Assembly: GCA_963575745.1 (NCBI GenBank)
Contig: CAUYUJ010014756.1
Span: 1-64,000, forward strand
DNA from: Prorocentrum cordatum
Lineage: Eukaryota; Sar; Dinophyceae; Prorocentrales; Prorocentraceae
Direction: 5' to 3'
Length of the DNA stretch: 64,000 bases
In this document: piece after piece, positions 41,385 to 51,904 of the stretch
Layout: every line of letters starts with the position of its first letter
Position numbering within the stretch: the first letter of the stretch is position 1
Notes under the pieces: model-generated
Database searches by the model: none
What the model was told of the DNA's origin: nothing
The model's input: only the letters and a program-made list of their open reading frames with translations
Made by a program: the position numbers and the translations under genes

Positions 41385-41525
41385 CAGAACGAGGAGGAGG
41401 AGGAGGATGAGGAGGAGGAGGAGGAGGAGGAGGGGAGGAGGAGGAGGAGGAGAAGCAGGAGGTGGAGGAGGAGGAGGAGGAGGAAGCAGAAAGGAGGAGG
41501 AGGAGGAGGAGGAGGAGGAGGAGGT
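41385..41525. repeat. (GGA)n tract
   Basis: GGA units with AGCAGGAGG variants. Confidence 0.95.
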
Positions 41526-41654
41526 TTGCCCACGCGATCTGGGGGAGAGCGATCTGGAGGTTGCCGCAGCGTGTGGGGCCCTGTGCCCCGTGGCCGGGGA
41601 GGTTATCTCCTCCTCCTCTTCCTCCTCCTCGTTCTCCTCCTGTCCCCCCCTCTA

Positions 41655-41832
41655 CTCAGGAAGTGTCCGGTTCGGGCCGGTTCGGGCCGGTTCGGCGGCG
41701 GACCGGTTCGGTTGCAGCGGTTCGATTTCGGCGCCGGTCCGGTTTTGGTCGGTCCGGTTTTGCCAGTCCGGGTCGGTTATGCCGGTTCGGTTCGGCGGTC
41801 GCGGGACGGTCCGGTTTTGGGGGGGGCAGTTT
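41655..41832 (+). repeat. GGTTCGG repeat, left of poly-G array
   Basis: CCGGTTCGGGCCGGTTCGG and CGGTCCGGTTTTG words. The same kind of sequence lies at 43150-43320, so the pair brackets the 41.8-43.1 kb arrays. Confidence 0.8.
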
Positions 41833-41839
41833 TGGGCCG

Positions 41840-41955
41840 GAGGAGGAGAAGGAGGAGGAGGAGTGAGGAGGAGGAGGAGGAGGAGGAGGAGGAGGAGGAG
41901 GAGGAGGAGGAGGAGGAGGATAGGAGAGGTGCCCGGCGAGGTGCCTCGCTGCAGT

Positions 41956-42036
<81 letters not shown>

Positions 42037-42065
42037 TGTCGTCGCCGCCGTCGTCGTCGTCGTCG
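41840..42065. repeat. (GGA)n then (GTC)n microsatellites
   Basis: GGA at 41840-41922 and GTC/CGT at 41953-42065, separated by about 30 bp. Confidence 0.95.
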
Positions 42066-42129
42066 GGCGCCCCCGGACCTCTCGGCCCCTTCCCTCATGC
42101 CGCTCTTCCCCTCGTCTCCGCGGCCCCGG

Positions 42130-42280
42130 GGCCGGAAAACGCGGGCCTCCGGGGGCGAGGAGGGCGGGGTTCGGCCGCCTGGAGCTGCTTTGCCGCCTGG
42201 AGGAGGAAAACGCGGGCCTCCGGGGGCGAGGAGGGCGGGGTTCGGCCGCCTGGAGCTGCTTTGCCGCCTGGAGGAGGAGG
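42130..42280 (+). repeat. 71-bp tandem duplication
   Basis: GGAAAACGCGGGCCTCCGGG ... GCTTTGCCGCCTGGAGGA occurs twice head to tail with near identity. Confidence 0.9.
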
Positions 42281-42309
42281 AGGAGGGAGGAGAGGAGGAG
42301 GAGGAGGAG

Positions 42310-43130
42310 GGAGGGGGGGTCCTTCGACCTTTCCCCCCCCCCCCGCGCCTCTGCTGCACCCCCGAGGGGGGCCGGCACCAGAGGGGGGGGGGGACCAGGC
42401 ACCGGGGGGGGGGTGCCCGCAACGGGGGGGGTGGTGCGGCACCGACGGGGGGGGGGGTGCGGGGCAACAGGGCGGGTGGGTGCCGGCCCCGGGGGGTGGG
42501 GTGCCGGCACCGGGAGGGGGGGGCCGGCAACCCCCGGGGGGGGGGTGCCGGCACCGGGGGGGGGGGTGCCGGCACCGGGGGGGGGGGGGGGCCGGCACGG
42601 GGGGGGGGTGCCGGCCACGGGGGGGGGGTGCCGGCACGGGGGGAGGGGGCGGCAACGGGGGGGGGCGGGGGGCCGGCACCGGGGGGGGTGCCGGCACGGG
42701 GGGGGAGGTGCCGCCCAAAAGTTTGAGGGGTGCCGGCACCAGGGGGGGGGTGCCGGCACCGGGGGGGGGGGTGCCGCACCGGGGTGGGGGGTGCGGCAAC
42801 GGCGGGGGGGAGGTGCCGTCACCGGGGGGGGGGGCCGGCACCGGGGGGGGGGTTGACGCACCGGGGGGGGGGTGCCCGCACTGGGGGGGGGGGGGACGGG
42901 TGCCCGCAACGGGGGGGGGTGCCGGCACCGGGGGGGGGTTTGCCGGCACCGGGAGGGGGTGCACGGCACCGGGGGGGGGGGGGTGCCGGCACTGGGGAGG
43001 GGGGTGCCGGCACAGGGGGGGGGGGTGACGGCCACGGGGGGGGGGTGCCGGCACCGGAGGGGGGGTGCGGGGGAGGGGTGCCGGCACGGGGGGGGGGTGG
43101 TGCCGGAAACGGGGGGGGGGTGCCGCACCC
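42310..43130 (+). repeat. poly-G minisatellite (GGTGCCGGCACC + G-run)
   Basis: About 35 units of 18-25 bp, each a palindromic GTGCCGGCAC or GTGCCCGCAAC core followed by 7-12 Gs. Open frames give Gly-rich (plus) or Pro-rich (minus) proteins of no functional meaning. One non-G interruption (CCCAAAAGTTTGAGG) lies at 42713-42727. Confidence 0.95.
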
Positions 43131-43149
43131 CCGGGCCGGTGGGAAGTCC

Positions 43150-43320
43150 CGGGGCCCGGTTCGGTTCCACCCGGTTCGGGCTTGCCGTTCGGGCCGCTTT
43201 CGACCGGCCAGTTCGGTTCGAACCGCCCGGTCCGGTTTCAGCCGGTCCGGTTCGGGCTCCGGTTCGGGCGGTTCGGTTGCAGGAGCCGCCGGTTCACGGT
43301 TACCAGTTCGGTTCGGACTC
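43150..43320 (+). repeat. GGTTCGG repeat, right of poly-G array
   Basis: CGGTTCGGGC, CCGGTCCGGTTT and GGTTCGGTT words mirroring 41655-41832. Confidence 0.8.
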
Positions 43321-43329
43321 TTCTTACTC

Positions 43330-43402
43330 TACGCTCGTCTCCTCCTCCTCCTCCTTCTCCTCCTCCCCCTCCTCATCCTCCTCCTCCTCCTCCTCCTCCT
43401 CC

Positions 43403-43460
<58 letters not shown>

Positions 43461-43525
43461 TGCCTTCGTCCTCCTCCTCCTCCTTGCCCTCATCCTCCTC
43501 CTTCTCCTTCTTGCCCTCCTCCTGG
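43330..43525. repeat. (TCC)n and (TCA)n microsatellites
   Basis: TCC units, a pure TCA run at 43403-43458, then CTCCTTC units. Confidence 0.95.
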
Positions 43526-43829
43526 ATAAGTTACCTGAATGCCTGATGGCGAGAATGTCACCCTGACGTAGCCAATCGCCCCTAGGGCCGGTCGGCCCTG
43601 GGGGTGATCAAACTAAGACCTTGGCGATTCCTGCAACGTTCGCTCCAGAAGTCGACAGCTGGTGGAAGGTACACGTGAAAGGTAGGAAGCGACAAAAGTG
43701 GCAGACAAGCGAGGGAGGAAACAGAGGGAAAAGAGGAGGAACTAATTGACCTCAAGAGGGAGGTGAGGCGGAGTAGGATGCCTGGTGGTTGGCAGCGGCG
43801 GTGGTGGCAGCGGAGGTCGGTGAGCGCCT
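43526..43829. other. no supported gene
   Basis: About 300 bp of mixed sequence containing an imperfect GGGCCGGTCGGCCC palindrome (near 43584). Nothing else recognisable. Confidence 0.4.
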
Positions 43830-44135
43830 TCCTCCGCCTCCCTCCTCCTCCTCCCTCCTCCTCCTCCTCCTCCTCCTCCTCCTCCTCCTCCTACCTCCTC
43901 CCTCCTCCTCCTCCTCCTCCTCCTCCTCCTCCTCCTCCTCCTCCTCCTCCTCCTCCTCCTCCTCCTCCTCCTCCTGCTCCTCGTCCTCCTCGTCCTCCTC
44001 ACCTGCCATTCAGCCCCACCCCCTCCTCCCTCCTGGCCGCCATCCCCGTCCTTCCTCCTCCTCGCCCTTTTCCCCGTTCCTCCCCCTCCTCGCCTGATTC
44101 CCCGTTCCTCCCCCTCCTCTCCCTCCTCCTCGCCG
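43830..44135. repeat. (TCC)n tract
   Basis: TCC units, pure at 43850-43975, degenerating to CCCCGTTCCTCCCC to the right. Confidence 0.9.
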
Positions 44136-44559
44136 CGCGCCGTGGAGCGGGTCACCCAGCGGGCGGCCTCGGGCCCCCGCCGCAAACGCCCCTGTGACCC
44201 CCGCGGGCAGGGGCAGCGTCGGGCTCCAGCGCGCCGGAGCTCGGGTGCGCCGGCGTTGTGCGACGAGCCCGGAGCTCGGCGGCCCAGCCCGGCGCTCGGC
44301 AGGGAGCCCGTCTCCCGGCCAGCACTTGCGGCTCTGCGCGGCGGCCGGGGCCGCACAGGGCCGAGAGGGGCACGCTCGCGGGCCCCACCACTGCGGCCGA
44401 GCGCCCGAAGGCCTGCGCCAGCCGGGAGCCCCCGCTGAGGAGGCCTGGTGCGCCGGCCGGGAGCCCACGCTGCAGCCGCTAGAGCCCAAATGGCTGAGGC
44501 CCCCCTGCGCTCCATGGCGGCAGCGGGAGCTCGCGTCGGATTGCAGATCGGGTCTCTCT
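44136..44559. other. very GC-rich block, coding status unresolved
   Basis: Open in frames on both strands over about 400 bp; translations are Ala/Gly/Pro/Arg-rich without a recognisable domain. Confidence 0.3.
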
Positions 44560-44787
44560 AGGCCTCCCACGCGGGGTCGGAGCAGATGGGGTCGGAGGAT
44601 CGCGCCGCATCGCCGATGCATCGGCGATGCGGCTCGATGTGGAGCCCGATTTTCTCCACGCCGATGGCGCCGATGCAGCGCCGACGTCGCAGGTGCATCG
44701 CCGATGCATCGGGGATGTACCGCCGATGCATCGGCGATGCGGGGCGACCCTCCGACCCCATCTACTCCGACCCCATCTAGGAGGCCT
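44560..44787. mobile_element. MITE-B, complete copy with about 68-bp inverted ends
   Basis: Left terminus: AGGCCTCC, GGGGTCGGAGCAGATGGGGT, CGGAGGATCGC, then a CGCCGATGCATCGGCG palindrome. The right terminus is its inverse with few mismatches, ending CCATCTAGGAGGCCT. A third, imperfect palindrome (CATCGCCGATGCATCGGGGA) lies inside. TCTA occurs at both borders (44557-44560, 44787-44790), so the target duplication is at most 4 bp and may be TA-centred. No coding capacity. Confidence 0.85.
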
Positions 44788-45044
44788 CTATTCTCGTCAT
44801 TTTCGTGGCGGCCCCGTCAGGCCAGCCCGAGTTCCCCAAAGACCCGAGTCTTGCGTCTCCCCGAACAGGGGCGGTCGGGGCCGAGAGGTGCAGTCAAAAA
44901 GCGCTGGAAGGAGGGCCACGCTTGGTGGTCGCTCTGCCCGGCCCTGGCGGCGACCGCTCAGATTGCCACCGTGATGTCTTGATCCCGGTGCGAGTTAGCT
45001 TCTCCAGCAGGTTGTGCACGTGTCTCTCGGTATGTGAACGTTTG
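44788..45044. other. no supported gene
   Basis: Unique-looking GC-rich DNA between the MITE and a TA run. Confidence 0.4.
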
Positions 45045-45080
45045 CCACGATATATATATATATATATATATATATAGATG
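45045..45080. repeat. (TA)n run
   Basis: ATATATATA run of about 26 bp with short flanks. Confidence 0.9.
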
Positions 45081-45159
45081 GACACCTAATGACACGAACA
45101 ATAAATATAAGAATAAGAAGAAGAATACGCATAATGATACCGCAGAAAAACCCAAACAT

Positions 45160-45485
45160 AATCCTTTTAGGGCTGTAGGGCTATAGAGCAATAGGGCTAT
45201 AGGGCTACATGGGCCATTGGGCTGTATGGGCCATTGGGCTATAGGACTATTGGGCTATAGGGCTATAGGGCTGTAGGGCTGTCGGGCTATAGGTCTATAC
45301 GTCTATAGGGCGATAGAGCACCCGGACACCCAGGAACCTGGGCACCCCTGGGCACCTCAGGGCACCCCCGGGCACCTCTGGGCACCCCCGGGCACCCCGG
45401 GGCACGCAGGCACCCGGGCACCCCTGGGCCCCCGGGCACCCGGGCACCCGGGCACCTTGGCGCCCGGGCCCGCCGCCGAAATCGG
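45160..45485 (+). repeat. GGGCTATA and GGGCACCCC minisatellites
   Basis: 45165-45310 repeats GGGCTATAGG/GGGCTGTAGG (8-9 bp). At 45318-45470 it changes to GGGCACCC(C/T/G) units of 9-11 bp. Confidence 0.9.
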
Positions 45486-45812
45486 CGGCACACCTCACCT
45501 GACCATAAGAATCAGCTAGGACCCCTACAGAGGCAAGCTCTGACTGGGGAATAGGAGTGATGATAGTGATTCACCAGAAAAGCCCAAAGATGAGGAAGAA
45601 AAAGGTGTTCAGGAGGGGCTTTGGTCTTCGGGCCGCTCCCTGGATCTGGGTCGGGGGACCTCTTCTCCTCGGCTCGCCGTGGCGAGCGGGGCCCCTTCGC
45701 TCCTCGTTTCGGCGCTCCGTGTGTCAAGGGAAGGGAAAAAAAACACCCAGGCCCCGACAACTGGCATTTGCCAAGCGGCCCTGGGCGTTCACGAAACAGC
45801 CCTGCCCTGTTC
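45486..45812. other. no supported gene
   Basis: Mixed DNA with an A-run at 45738-45746; left flank of a MITE-A. Confidence 0.4.
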
Positions 45813-45979
45813 TTGAGTCGGGCCTGTACCTCTACAGGGGGAATATTCAAAAATAGCCAAAAAATAGTACGGGAACGATGTTTTTACAATTGTTTCATCA
45901 TTTGTTGAATACGTTCTGGGTGTTTTGATTTTGAATTTTTCGTCAAAAATCAGCCCGTAGGGGGACACGCCCGCCCTGA
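45813..45979 (+). mobile_element. MITE-A copy with perfect 8-bp target duplication
   Basis: Ends TTGAGTCGGGCCTGTACCTC and GTAGGGGGACACGCCCGCCC then TGA. Inside are GAATATTCAAAAATAGCC and TTGAATTTTTCGTCAAAAAT. Flanked by CCCTGTTC at 45805-45812 and 45980-45987. 167 bp, non-coding. Confidence 0.92.
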
Positions 45980-46714
45980 CCCTGTTCGACTCCTTCCTTG
46001 GAGGCGTTTACTAAGCAGTTTCGGTTGTCGGGGTGATTATCATGGGGGTGGATGTTTTGCCCTCTCTCATGGAATGGTTGGAACCACTGATCGCAGATCA
46101 TCGAACCCTCAGCAGCTGTTGCCTCCCATGGCTCGAGCAACACTCGGGAGGTGGTTGCCAAACTGGCTGATGCGCAGGCCGCCGAAGGCCTACATACACG
46201 TGCCGCCCGGGCCGCCTTGGGAGGAGGTGTTGCGTCACCACCTCACGCGCTGGTGGGATCAGAGAATCCAGCAACACATGGCGACAAACGCCAGCGCCGC
46301 AATCAATCAGAGCTTAATCTGCGACACTGACGCGCCAGGCACGAAGAGCCGCGCAAAGCAGCACTACGCCCCAAGTGCCCAGGCCTCGTACGCTTAGCGT
46401 ACGCTGTTTTTGGGAAGCTGACCCAATGGGTGTCAGCATTCACTGAAGTCATTCTTGGAAGTGCTGCTGGAGCGCCTTCCTTTATCTCAACCTGCCCCGA
46501 GAACAACCAGGACACCTTGCGTGCTGTTTGCGCTGACCGAGCGCTAGGTCGCGCAAGACAGGTACTGCATGGAATGGCGTGTACGCGCACGGCTTGCTCG
46601 GTGGCGGCCCCCAGAGTGCCCCGGAGGGACGGCGCGGCGGGCCGCGCGCCGGCGGGTCCGCGTGCGCCAGCCTTGCGCCACCCAGGCTCTGCGCAGCGAC
46701 GTCGAGCATTGTCT
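45980..46714 (+). other. unresolved region, possible exon remnant
   Basis: A plus frame near 46130-46270 reads NTREVVAKLADAQAAEGLHT then RAARAALGGGV, helical and protein-like, but breaks at stops. Nothing recognisable; direct repeats are absent. Confidence 0.3.
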
Positions 46715-46873
46715 TTGAGTCGGGCCTGTCGCTCTACAGGAGGAATATTCAAAGATAGTCAAAAAATAGTCTGGGCACGATTTGCTGACCATTTTTTGAT
46801 ATGTTTGGCGCATTTGTGGGGCACGTCGATTTGTCGTCCAAAATCCTTCTATAGGGGTACGCGCCCGACCCAA
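46715..46873 (+). mobile_element. MITE-A copy with 7/8 target duplication
   Basis: Ends TTGAGTCGGGCCTGTCGCTC and GGGGTACGCGCCCGACCCAA. Inside are AATATTCAAAGATAGTCAAA and AATAGTCTGGGCACGATTTG. Flanks are CATTGTCT (46707-46714) and CATTATCT (46874-46881). 159 bp. Confidence 0.92.
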
Positions 46874-46948
46874 CATTATCTTCAATAGGCGGGCAACGGA
46901 TCGGCGCATGCGCAGCGTGCGAGTACACCAGCATCCGTGCACATTGGG

Positions 46949-47048
46949 NNNNNNNNNNNNNNNNNNNNNNNNNNNNNNNNNNNNNNNNNNNNNNNNNNNN
47001 NNNNNNNNNNNNNNNNNNNNNNNNNNNNNNNNNNNNNNNNNNNNNNNN
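46949..47048. other. assembly gap (100 N)
   Basis: Exactly 100 N. It cuts the minus-strand LINE-2 downstream of its RT catalytic motifs, so the 3' third of that element is missing or displaced. Confidence 0.98.
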
Positions 47049-48634
47049 ATGCGACGGAGCAGCTCGAGCGGTCTGGGGGCGAGCGGGAGGACCTTAGCGC
47101 GGTAGCCTACTCTGGGCAAGATTCCCGTGGAGGCCACGCGACGGGCAGCTCGCGACCCAGCCGCCCAGCTCGTCAGCTTACGAAGCTTCATGGCTTGAAA
47201 CTTCCCCAAACGTGACCTAGCTCTGTGTTTGAAACTCCGAAAAAGGCGGAGGTGGCCTCGCTCAATGCCTAAGTCCGCGCCTGCACCCTCGCTCTTGACC
47301 GAGATGCCCTGGTGACGGAGGGCCGTGACAAGATCCAGCGCGAGGCTCCGATCACAGGCAATCACAGCCGACTTCGAGGAGAGCCTGAGCCCGTCGGCCT
47401 TGAGGTCAGCGGCGAACTGGACGGCGGCAGCGGACAGAGTCGGCACGAGCGTTTTCCGACCCCCCTCCATGCGAAAATTAACATCGTCGACCCAAGATTT
47501 GGCGACCACTCCCCTTGGGAAGTAATTCTTGTGAATGCGCTCGAGGGTGGGATACAAAAAGGCAGCCGCCGCGTTTTTCGCCGAGAGGCAGCCTGCTGCT
47601 ATGCTAAGGGACGGGTCGATCGGGAAGCTCACCGATGACCTATCTCGGAGGAGCCGGGGCCCTAAATAAGTGAGCGCCGACAGGCCGATGATTGTGGGGG
47701 AGTAGTCGAGGTCCAAGCAGCGGTCTATACAGAGCCCCACGTCGAGGGAATCGTAGAACTCCTCGACATCGAAAAGAATGAAAAGGTGGCTGACGCCCAT
47801 GGCGTCGCACGATTCGTCCATGAAGTGGCGGCTGACAGCTGCTCGCAAAGCACTACTGCCTCGGATAGCTTCGTCCCAGAACCCCGCCCGCCCATCCAAC
47901 CACTCCCGGGGAATCTCATTCCGAAGCAGACTCCAGAGGCGGGTGAGCCAGACCAGCAAAGCAATGGCCCTCTCTCCGCCAGCATCTTTTGGGATGAGCC
48001 CCATCAGGGCAGGCAAAAACTGCCAGGGCCAGGCCACGTTGGCCTCGGCCCGGTGGAACAGGTCGAGCAGGGCCCGCTGGCCCTCGGGGCCAATCTCCTG
48101 GATGTCTCGAGGACCCAAGTTATCGATGCCTCGGCCCGTCTGGACTGGGACCAGGGCGAGGCAGGTCTGGAGGTGAGGCAGGGTGAGAGGAGGCAAGTGC
48201 TCGTCCCTGGCCAGGGCCTGGGCGCGGTCCAGAGCACATTTGATCCTGGTCCAGGCTCGGTCGGGCGAAGGGGCGGTCCACTTTGTAGCCTAGCGCTCCC
48301 TTTTCAAATCCATGGCGGCGAGCGGGCTGCTCGTGGGGCCACCTGGAAAAATGATTTCGTGAAGGGCCCGCGGGGGAGGTTTCGTATATCTATGGAGCTG
48401 GCCTACACGGCCACTAAAAGCCTCCTCAACCCACATGCGAAATTTGCCGAGCGACGTCCTGGCTGCCGCCTGCTGGGCGGTGGCGGCGTTGATCCTGGTC
48501 GCCTCCAGCAGGATGCCAAGATCCTCCGGCGTCAATTCGGCCGCCTTGCTAGGCCAAGCCTGCCAGGACTTCAGGGAATCACAAGACAGGTTAAGGGCGG
48601 GGCCTGTAGGGACACTGGAGGCTCTCTGCTGCAA
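47049..48634 (-). pseudogene. LINE-2 reverse transcriptase, 3'-truncated by gap
   Basis: Minus-strand frame with one in-frame TAG (48290-48292). Before the stop: TSLGKFRMWVEEAFSGRVGQ then LHRYTKPP, the region preceding RT in this LINE group. After it: DNLGPRDIQEIGPEG, LPALMGLIPKDAGGERAIAL, FILFDVEEFYDSLD (motif A, near 47770), IAAGCLSAKNAAAAFLYP (motif B) and KSWVDDVNFRMEG (motif C, DD near 47485). Catalytic residues look intact, but the stop and the missing C-terminus make it non-functional as assembled. Confidence 0.82.
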
Positions 48635-48870
48635 CTTCGAGACGGCCTCAGCCCCCCGGGGCGAAAGACAGGTGGCAGGAGGAGGGGAGGAGGGAGGAAA
48701 CGTAACGAATTTCCCCCCCCCCCCCCTCTCTTAAAGCATGTTCGGCGACCTGGACAAATTGGAGGAGCTCGCCCCACCATTGAGCGATGGGGTCAGTATA
48801 TCTCCTCGGTTGGTCGCGACGGCTAAGGTGGGTGGTGCGGGGAGGGGCGAGTTTGGCCCTGCCCAAAAAC

Positions 48871-50470
48871 TTAGAACGTTGGTCCTGCGGAATTTCCAAA
48901 AATTGGACCGAAACCAATTCTAAAGTCGACACCCACTGCGAAAAAAACATCGCCGAGCCTGGTGGCCGCGCGGGCCGTCAGCTGGAAAGCCCAGGAGCTC
49001 CTGATCCAGGGCGGGGCCCGAGGGTGAGATCGAGGTTCAGAGTGAACCTTTTGCCACAGCCCATCGCGCTCCTCCATGGTCCAGACTCGGGTCGCCTCGA
49101 CGCTGGGCTCGGGCACCGGCAGGCCGCCCCAGGAGCGGTGCAGCAGCTCGGGGAACTGCACGTCCATGGGGTCGGGCGGCGCCTCGTCGTCCTGGTGTGC
49201 GTTGATCTGGATGTCCTGCTCTAAGGCCTCCTGGTCCAGCATCCGGTCGAAGTCGAAATCCTCGTGGAAATCGAAGGGGTCCGTTCGAGGTGGTGGATAA
49301 GAGCTGGCTGAAGCTTGGGACAAACTCATGTCGGGGATGGTGGTGGCCAAGTTCTTCCGGCTTCGCTCCGGGAGCCCAACGCCAATAGGAGGGGCTCGCT
49401 CTCCTTCAACTTTCGGTGGCTCCTGGGTTGCAGCCTCTCTGCGGGATGAAGAAACTCTCTCTGCTTGGTGTCTGCGCTTCCGTGAGCGCTTGCTATCAGG
49501 GTCTGGCTGTCGCTTCGGTCGCGGTGGGTGGGTGAGTCGTTGGGGTCGGTCAAGTACGCGGATCTGGGCATCAGTGGCATCGATATCGAAGGTGACGACT
49601 ATGGCCTTGTGGTCTGCACCTGCCTCATAAGCCTTCACTGACTCCACCCAATCACTTGCAGAGTGGGAGACCAGGCAGTAGTCCAGGATCTGAAAGGGGG
49701 GCCTGCCGCAGGTCCAAGTGGTATTTGTTGGGGCTCTGACCGTGCCCCCTAGCAACTCGGGCCACTTCGAATTCCTGAGATCTGCCGGCGGGATGTTCCA
49801 ATCCGCGGTGATGACGAAGGGGAGAGGAACCAATCCGAGGAAAGTTCAAAAGTTTGGTCTGGTTTATGCCACCAAGCTTTTCGCCCGGTGTAAGGTACAA
49901 GGTGATTGTCAGCAGCTCCCGACCTCCAGGTAAAGAGAGAACGAGCGGTGCGAAGTCCCAGAAATCTATTGGCCCACCTGCAGGGATGATGCCCTTCAAC
50001 AAACCAGCTCCTGTCTGCTGGTCAGGTCGCGCTGCCAGGTGTCGAAAAGAGTGGCCCTGGACGTGACGGCGCAGGCCCGACATTGCTCCACCTGCAGCTT
50101 TGACATGGCGAAAAGGACGAGGAGGGCACACCACAGCGCGCCAGCCGAACTTGTCCGCAAAATCGACTATCTCGTCAGAGGCTTCCCAATGTGTTTCTAC
50201 CAAGCCGAAGATGTCTGGGGTGATAGGGTCGCTAAGGTTGCCGTTGTCGTCGATTGGTTGGAAGGCCGTCTTTTAGCTTCTCTTTGGAAGTTGGGCCCCA
50301 TTTGGTAATATTGTTGAAAAAGAAATGCACTCGCCGAGTCGTAGTAGTGCCTGGTGCCATTGCGCGACCAGCCCGTGCATGCCGCTTCTTTGTTGGCGTT
50401 ACTGACCGGGTGTGTTTTCTATTAGCCGCAGTCGCCGAAGTGACCTCGGGCCCCGAAAGATGTTGCAAAA
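48871..50470 (-). pseudogene. LINE-2 endonuclease, frameshifted
   Basis: Three minus-strand frames join in order. First, VHFFFNNITKWGPTSKEKLK (about 50330-50270), the usual opening of this endonuclease type. Next, MVETHWEASDEIVDFADKFG to LLTITLYLTPGEKLGG (50203-49840), with ETH as the catalytic Glu position. Last, LPFVITADWNIPP, FQILDYCLVS and ADHKAIVVTFDID (49833-49580), matching the D-x-N, DY and D-H positions. A long hydrophilic linker ending near 48871 leads to RT. At least two indels disrupt it. Confidence 0.78.
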
Positions 50471-50478
50471 CCGAGCTG

Positions 50479-51732
50479 CTACCCGCGTGCTGGAGTGGCG
50501 GCCCCCGCCGCCTTGGCGCCATCACGTGCCTGAGCCAGGAGCTTTGCCACGCTGTCTGGTGACGCTTTCGGCAGGGCCTTCGCTGGTGGGGCCTTACTTC
50601 CACCTGCCCCAGAAGACGGTGCCGAGGCGGAAGCTGGCGCGCCTGCGGCAGGTGGCGGGCCTGACGGGCCCGCCTTTGCCACTGGAGCTGCTGGCCCTTG
50701 AAGCTCCGGCGGCGATGGGGCCACTCCCAACCCGCTGGCTTCGGTGCCGTTGGCGTCTCGTTGGGGGCCTGTGGCAGCAGCCGCGCCTTCTCCCACTCGA
50801 CGCTTCTTGATCGACATGCGGGCCTTGAAGTCCATGAACTCCTGTTTCCTGGCTGCAAGCTGGGCTGCTGCGGGGCCCACTGCCTGTACGATGAGCTGCT
50901 TGACCTCCTTCGCCAGGGAGGCCTTGTGTTGTTGCCAGTTGTCGATGTCCTCCGGCGAGAGCTCGAGCTCCGAATAGTTGAACGCGTCACCGTCTTCCAA
51001 TTCGAAGAGTTGGTCGAGGCTGTCCCCGTCCGCCGCGAGGACCGCCGAGAGGTTGAGCTTGGAGGGGGTTGTGGCCGCTGGGTCCTGTGCGGGCCTTGCG
51101 TCCTGCTGCTTGATGCGCTTGAGGTCCTCCTCCAGCTGCTGCTCGTGGGCGAGGCGAGCGTCGGCCGCCTCCTGCGCGCACTGCTGGACGGTGTGGCGAG
51201 CCCGCTCCAGCCAGTGTTCGCATTCCTGCTCGTGGCCGAGGGCTCGGGCCAGGGCCTCATCAGCCTTGCGAGTAGCCACCGCCAGCCTCTGAGCCTCGCG
51301 TTCACGCTCGAGGTGAGGCTTCGGTGGGGGCTGGGGCGGCTGCGCGGGGCCCTGGGCCGCAAACGCGACTGCATCCAGCTGCGCGCTGGCCTCTGGGACG
51401 CGTCGACGCAGGGCCTCCAAGAGCTGGTCTGTGGTGGGGGCGAACGGGTGCACCCCATCAGCCGTCGCGGCCATGGCCGACATGCTGGTAGCTGGCGGCG
51501 CTGGAGTAGACCACTGTCCGGGAGGATGCGAAGAGAAAGGACTGGCGTTGGCGAGCGCCGGCGGGCCCCGGGCCCAGGCGCCTGCGTCGCGGGGGGGCGG
51601 CTGGCCTCCGACGGGGCGTAGGGCACCTCCGCGCTGCCAGCAAGACGTATGCTTCTTCCAGTTCCACTTGTAGCGGCAGCCGTCATGAGGGCAAGCCACG
51701 AAACCACGAGCTGCATGCTGCGGTTTCCCCAT
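50479..51732 (-). CDS. LINE-2 ORF1 (gag-like) protein
   Basis: 417 codons from ATG at 51732. The N-terminus reads FVACPHDGCRYKWNWKKHTS then CWQRGG, a CxxxxC...C zinc-ribbon-like motif whose expected last Cys is Arg here. It is followed by a Pro/Ala-rich segment and a long charged helix with coiled-coil character (LEREREAQRLAVATRKADEA ... HEQQLEEDLKRIKQQ, residues about 140-220). Then come an acidic stretch (LFELEDGDAFNYSELELSPE) and an Ala/Pro tail. ORF1 proteins of LINEs bind element RNA; that role is inferred by position. The start fits: the leader lies about 170 nt upstream with no intervening gene. Confidence 0.7.
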   Translation of the reverse strand: MGKPQHAARGFVACPHDGCRYKWNWKKHTSCWQRGGALRPVGGQPPPRDAGAWARGPPALANASPFSSHPPGQWSTPAPPATSMSAMAATADGVHPFAPTTDQLLEALRRRVPEASAQLDAVAFAAQGPAQPPQPPPKPHLEREREAQRLAVATRKADEALARALGHEQECEHWLERARHTVQQCAQEAADARLAHEQQLEEDLKRIKQQDARPAQDPAATTPSKLNLSAVLAADGDSLDQLFELEDGDAFNYSELELSPEDIDNWQQHKASLAKEVKQLIVQAVGPAAAQLAARKQEFMDFKARMSIKKRRVGEGAAAATGPQRDANGTEASGLGVAPSPPELQGPAAPVAKAGPSGPPPAAGAPASASAPSSGAGGSKAPPAKALPKASPDSVAKLLAQARDGAKAAGAATPARG

Positions 51733-51904
51733 GGCGGCGGCGGGCGGCCAGCGCGCAGCCTAGCCGTTGGTGTGAAAGCTGTGCACCGTGGGGCGGACCA
51801 CGGCGCACTCTGCCTGGGGCTGACCAGGCGACAGTTGAAGGCAAGCCGCGGTAACAGCGGTATCCAGTTTGGCACAAAGGCGCGGAGCCCTCCTGTGCAG
51901 CAGT

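Noticed and set aside
46544-46948. Extension of the minus-strand RT frame beyond the gap
   Set aside because: After the N block the frame runs through MITE-A and unrelated DNA; continuity across an unknown gap is accidental.
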